From an uncultured Bacteroidales bacterium (GTDB taxonomy: Bacteria > Bacteroidota > Bacteroidia > Bacteroidales > Paludibacteraceae): a stretch of 55,048 nucleotides of DNA. The DNA is taken from assembly GCA_900319005.1 (NCBI GenBank), contig ONMV01000007.1, positions 1 through 55,048 of the forward strand. Reading direction: 5' to 3'. The notes under the pieces are model-generated. The model saw only the letters and a list, made by a program, of their open reading frames with translations. It ran no database searches and was not told the DNA's origin. A program made the translations under genes and the position numbers. Of the stretch, positions 54,713-55,048 are shown piece by piece. Positions within the stretch are counted from its first letter, which is position 1. Every line of letters starts with the position of its first letter.

Positions 54713-55048
54713 TTAGCCTTGCGCTTGGTCGTAGGCTTCCAGTTCGAGTTTCCAGAGGAAGCTCTTCATGGTTCTTCGACCTCCCGAGAGATCCTTCTGC
54801 GCGATGAAAGCCGCTTTGTCGGCAGCCATCTTCGTGAGGTCTTTAGCGCGTGCAGCAACGGCTGCAGATACGGTTGCGAATTTCTCGCGTGCTGACATCT
54901 CGTCCTGCGAGGGTGCTGTCGAACGCTCTACTTTCGAGCGCAGATACAAACGGTTGCAATCGGGGTTGGTGGTCTCTGCTACGCGGTGGGTTGCCAGCAG
55001 CATTTTGCTGCATGAGTGTTGCGGGTTCTTACCCGGCTTTGCGAGCGC
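54713..55048 (-). CDS. Unknown protein, C-terminal part (gene continues past the window)
   Basis: The frame is open to the right edge, so the visible 111 codons are the end of a longer gene. The first ATG seen (55003) is internal to the open frame. The sequence is polar and mostly helical, with ATHRVAETTNPDCNRLYLRS, an alanine-rich segment (FATVSAAVAARAKDLTKMAA) and the end FLWKLELEAYDQAQG. It has no signal or membrane segment in the visible part. I do not recognise the family. Confidence 0.6.
   Translation of the reverse strand, partial: ALAKPGKNPQHSCSKMLLATHRVAETTNPDCNRLYLRSKVERSTAPSQDEMSAREKFATVSAAVAARAKDLTKMAADKAAFIAQKDLSGGRRTMKSFLWKLELEAYDQAQG

Overview
The window looks like a chromosomal segment of a Bacteroidales bacterium (phylum Bacteroidota). 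The evidence is the promoter grammar (TTG, 20 bp, TAnnTTTG, as in the Bacteroides -33/-7 consensus) in front of at least a dozen genes, C-terminal sorting domains of the type IX secretion kind, a fimbrillin-like lipoprotein, a DUF6913 protein, a DUF5686/carboxypeptidase-regulatory outer-membrane protein, and the RseC-like + RnfBCDGEA operon order. Nearly all of it reads as core genome. No phage, insertion sequence, tRNA, rRNA or CRISPR array was seen.

Layout. 1-3.2 kb (mostly minus): start of pyruvate:ferredoxin oxidoreductase, an AAA ATPase, a 2[4Fe-4S] ferredoxin, ruvC, a small membrane protein and an FtsB-like protein. 3.3-8.4 kb (plus): secreted nuclease, ligA, DUF6913, dapA. 8.4-13.5 kb: rseC-like and the six rnf genes, closed by a strong terminator. 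13.6-15.7 kb: a separately promoted unit with operator-like palindromes, a 52-aa peptide gene and a large lipoprotein. 15.8-25.7 kb: the first half of the division/cell-wall (dcw) cluster, mraZ-rsmH-ftsL-ftsI-murE-mraY-murD-ftsW. 25.7-30.7 kb (minus): GtrA/GT2 glycan genes, mutS2, a DciA-like gene and a LysM glucosaminidase. 30.8-39.4 kb (plus): LtaS-like enzyme, lipoprotein, DAHP synthase-chorismate mutase, GT-C membrane enzyme, DUF5686 protein and an outer-membrane barrel. 39.5-42.8 kb (minus): a GT4 glycosyltransferase, a four-helix SMR-like transporter and a second LtaS-like enzyme in one overlapping operon. 42.8-52.8 kb (minus): one giant secreted protein of 3248 aa. 52.9-55 kb (minus): a vWA-like lipoprotein, a small lipoprotein and the end of an unknown gene.

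The most unusual signal is at DNA level. Two kinds of small repeat are scattered between genes and also lie in frame inside conserved enzymes. (i) Short AT-rich tandem microrepeats differ in unit from site to site. They occur in most small gaps and add about 8-16 residues to DapA, LigA (twice), MurE, MutS2, RnfG and RsmH. In several places they supply the stop or start codon, and in mutS2 they appear to have removed the normal start codon. (ii) Hairpins, mostly with an 8-bp stem and 4-nt loop, are concentrated in the dcw cluster. They include a 4 x 39-bp array that inserts about 65 residues into RsmH, a 95%-identical 106-bp copy directly before ftsI that forms a 31-codon ORF coupled to ftsI, and a hairpin family present in rsmH, murE (same frame) and twice before ftsL.

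Other notable points are the giant protein (two similar halves, each a PCMD-like domain plus about 15 cadherin-like beta-sandwich repeats, then a sorting domain), an RnfB without its ferredoxin domain, a lipoprotein whose von Willebrand A metal-site motifs appear in circularly permuted order, a GT4/SMR/LtaS-like trio resembling a lipoteichoic-acid-type glycolipid pathway in a Gram-negative, and a dcw cluster that stops at ftsW. All functional statements come from reading motifs by eye; no database search was run.
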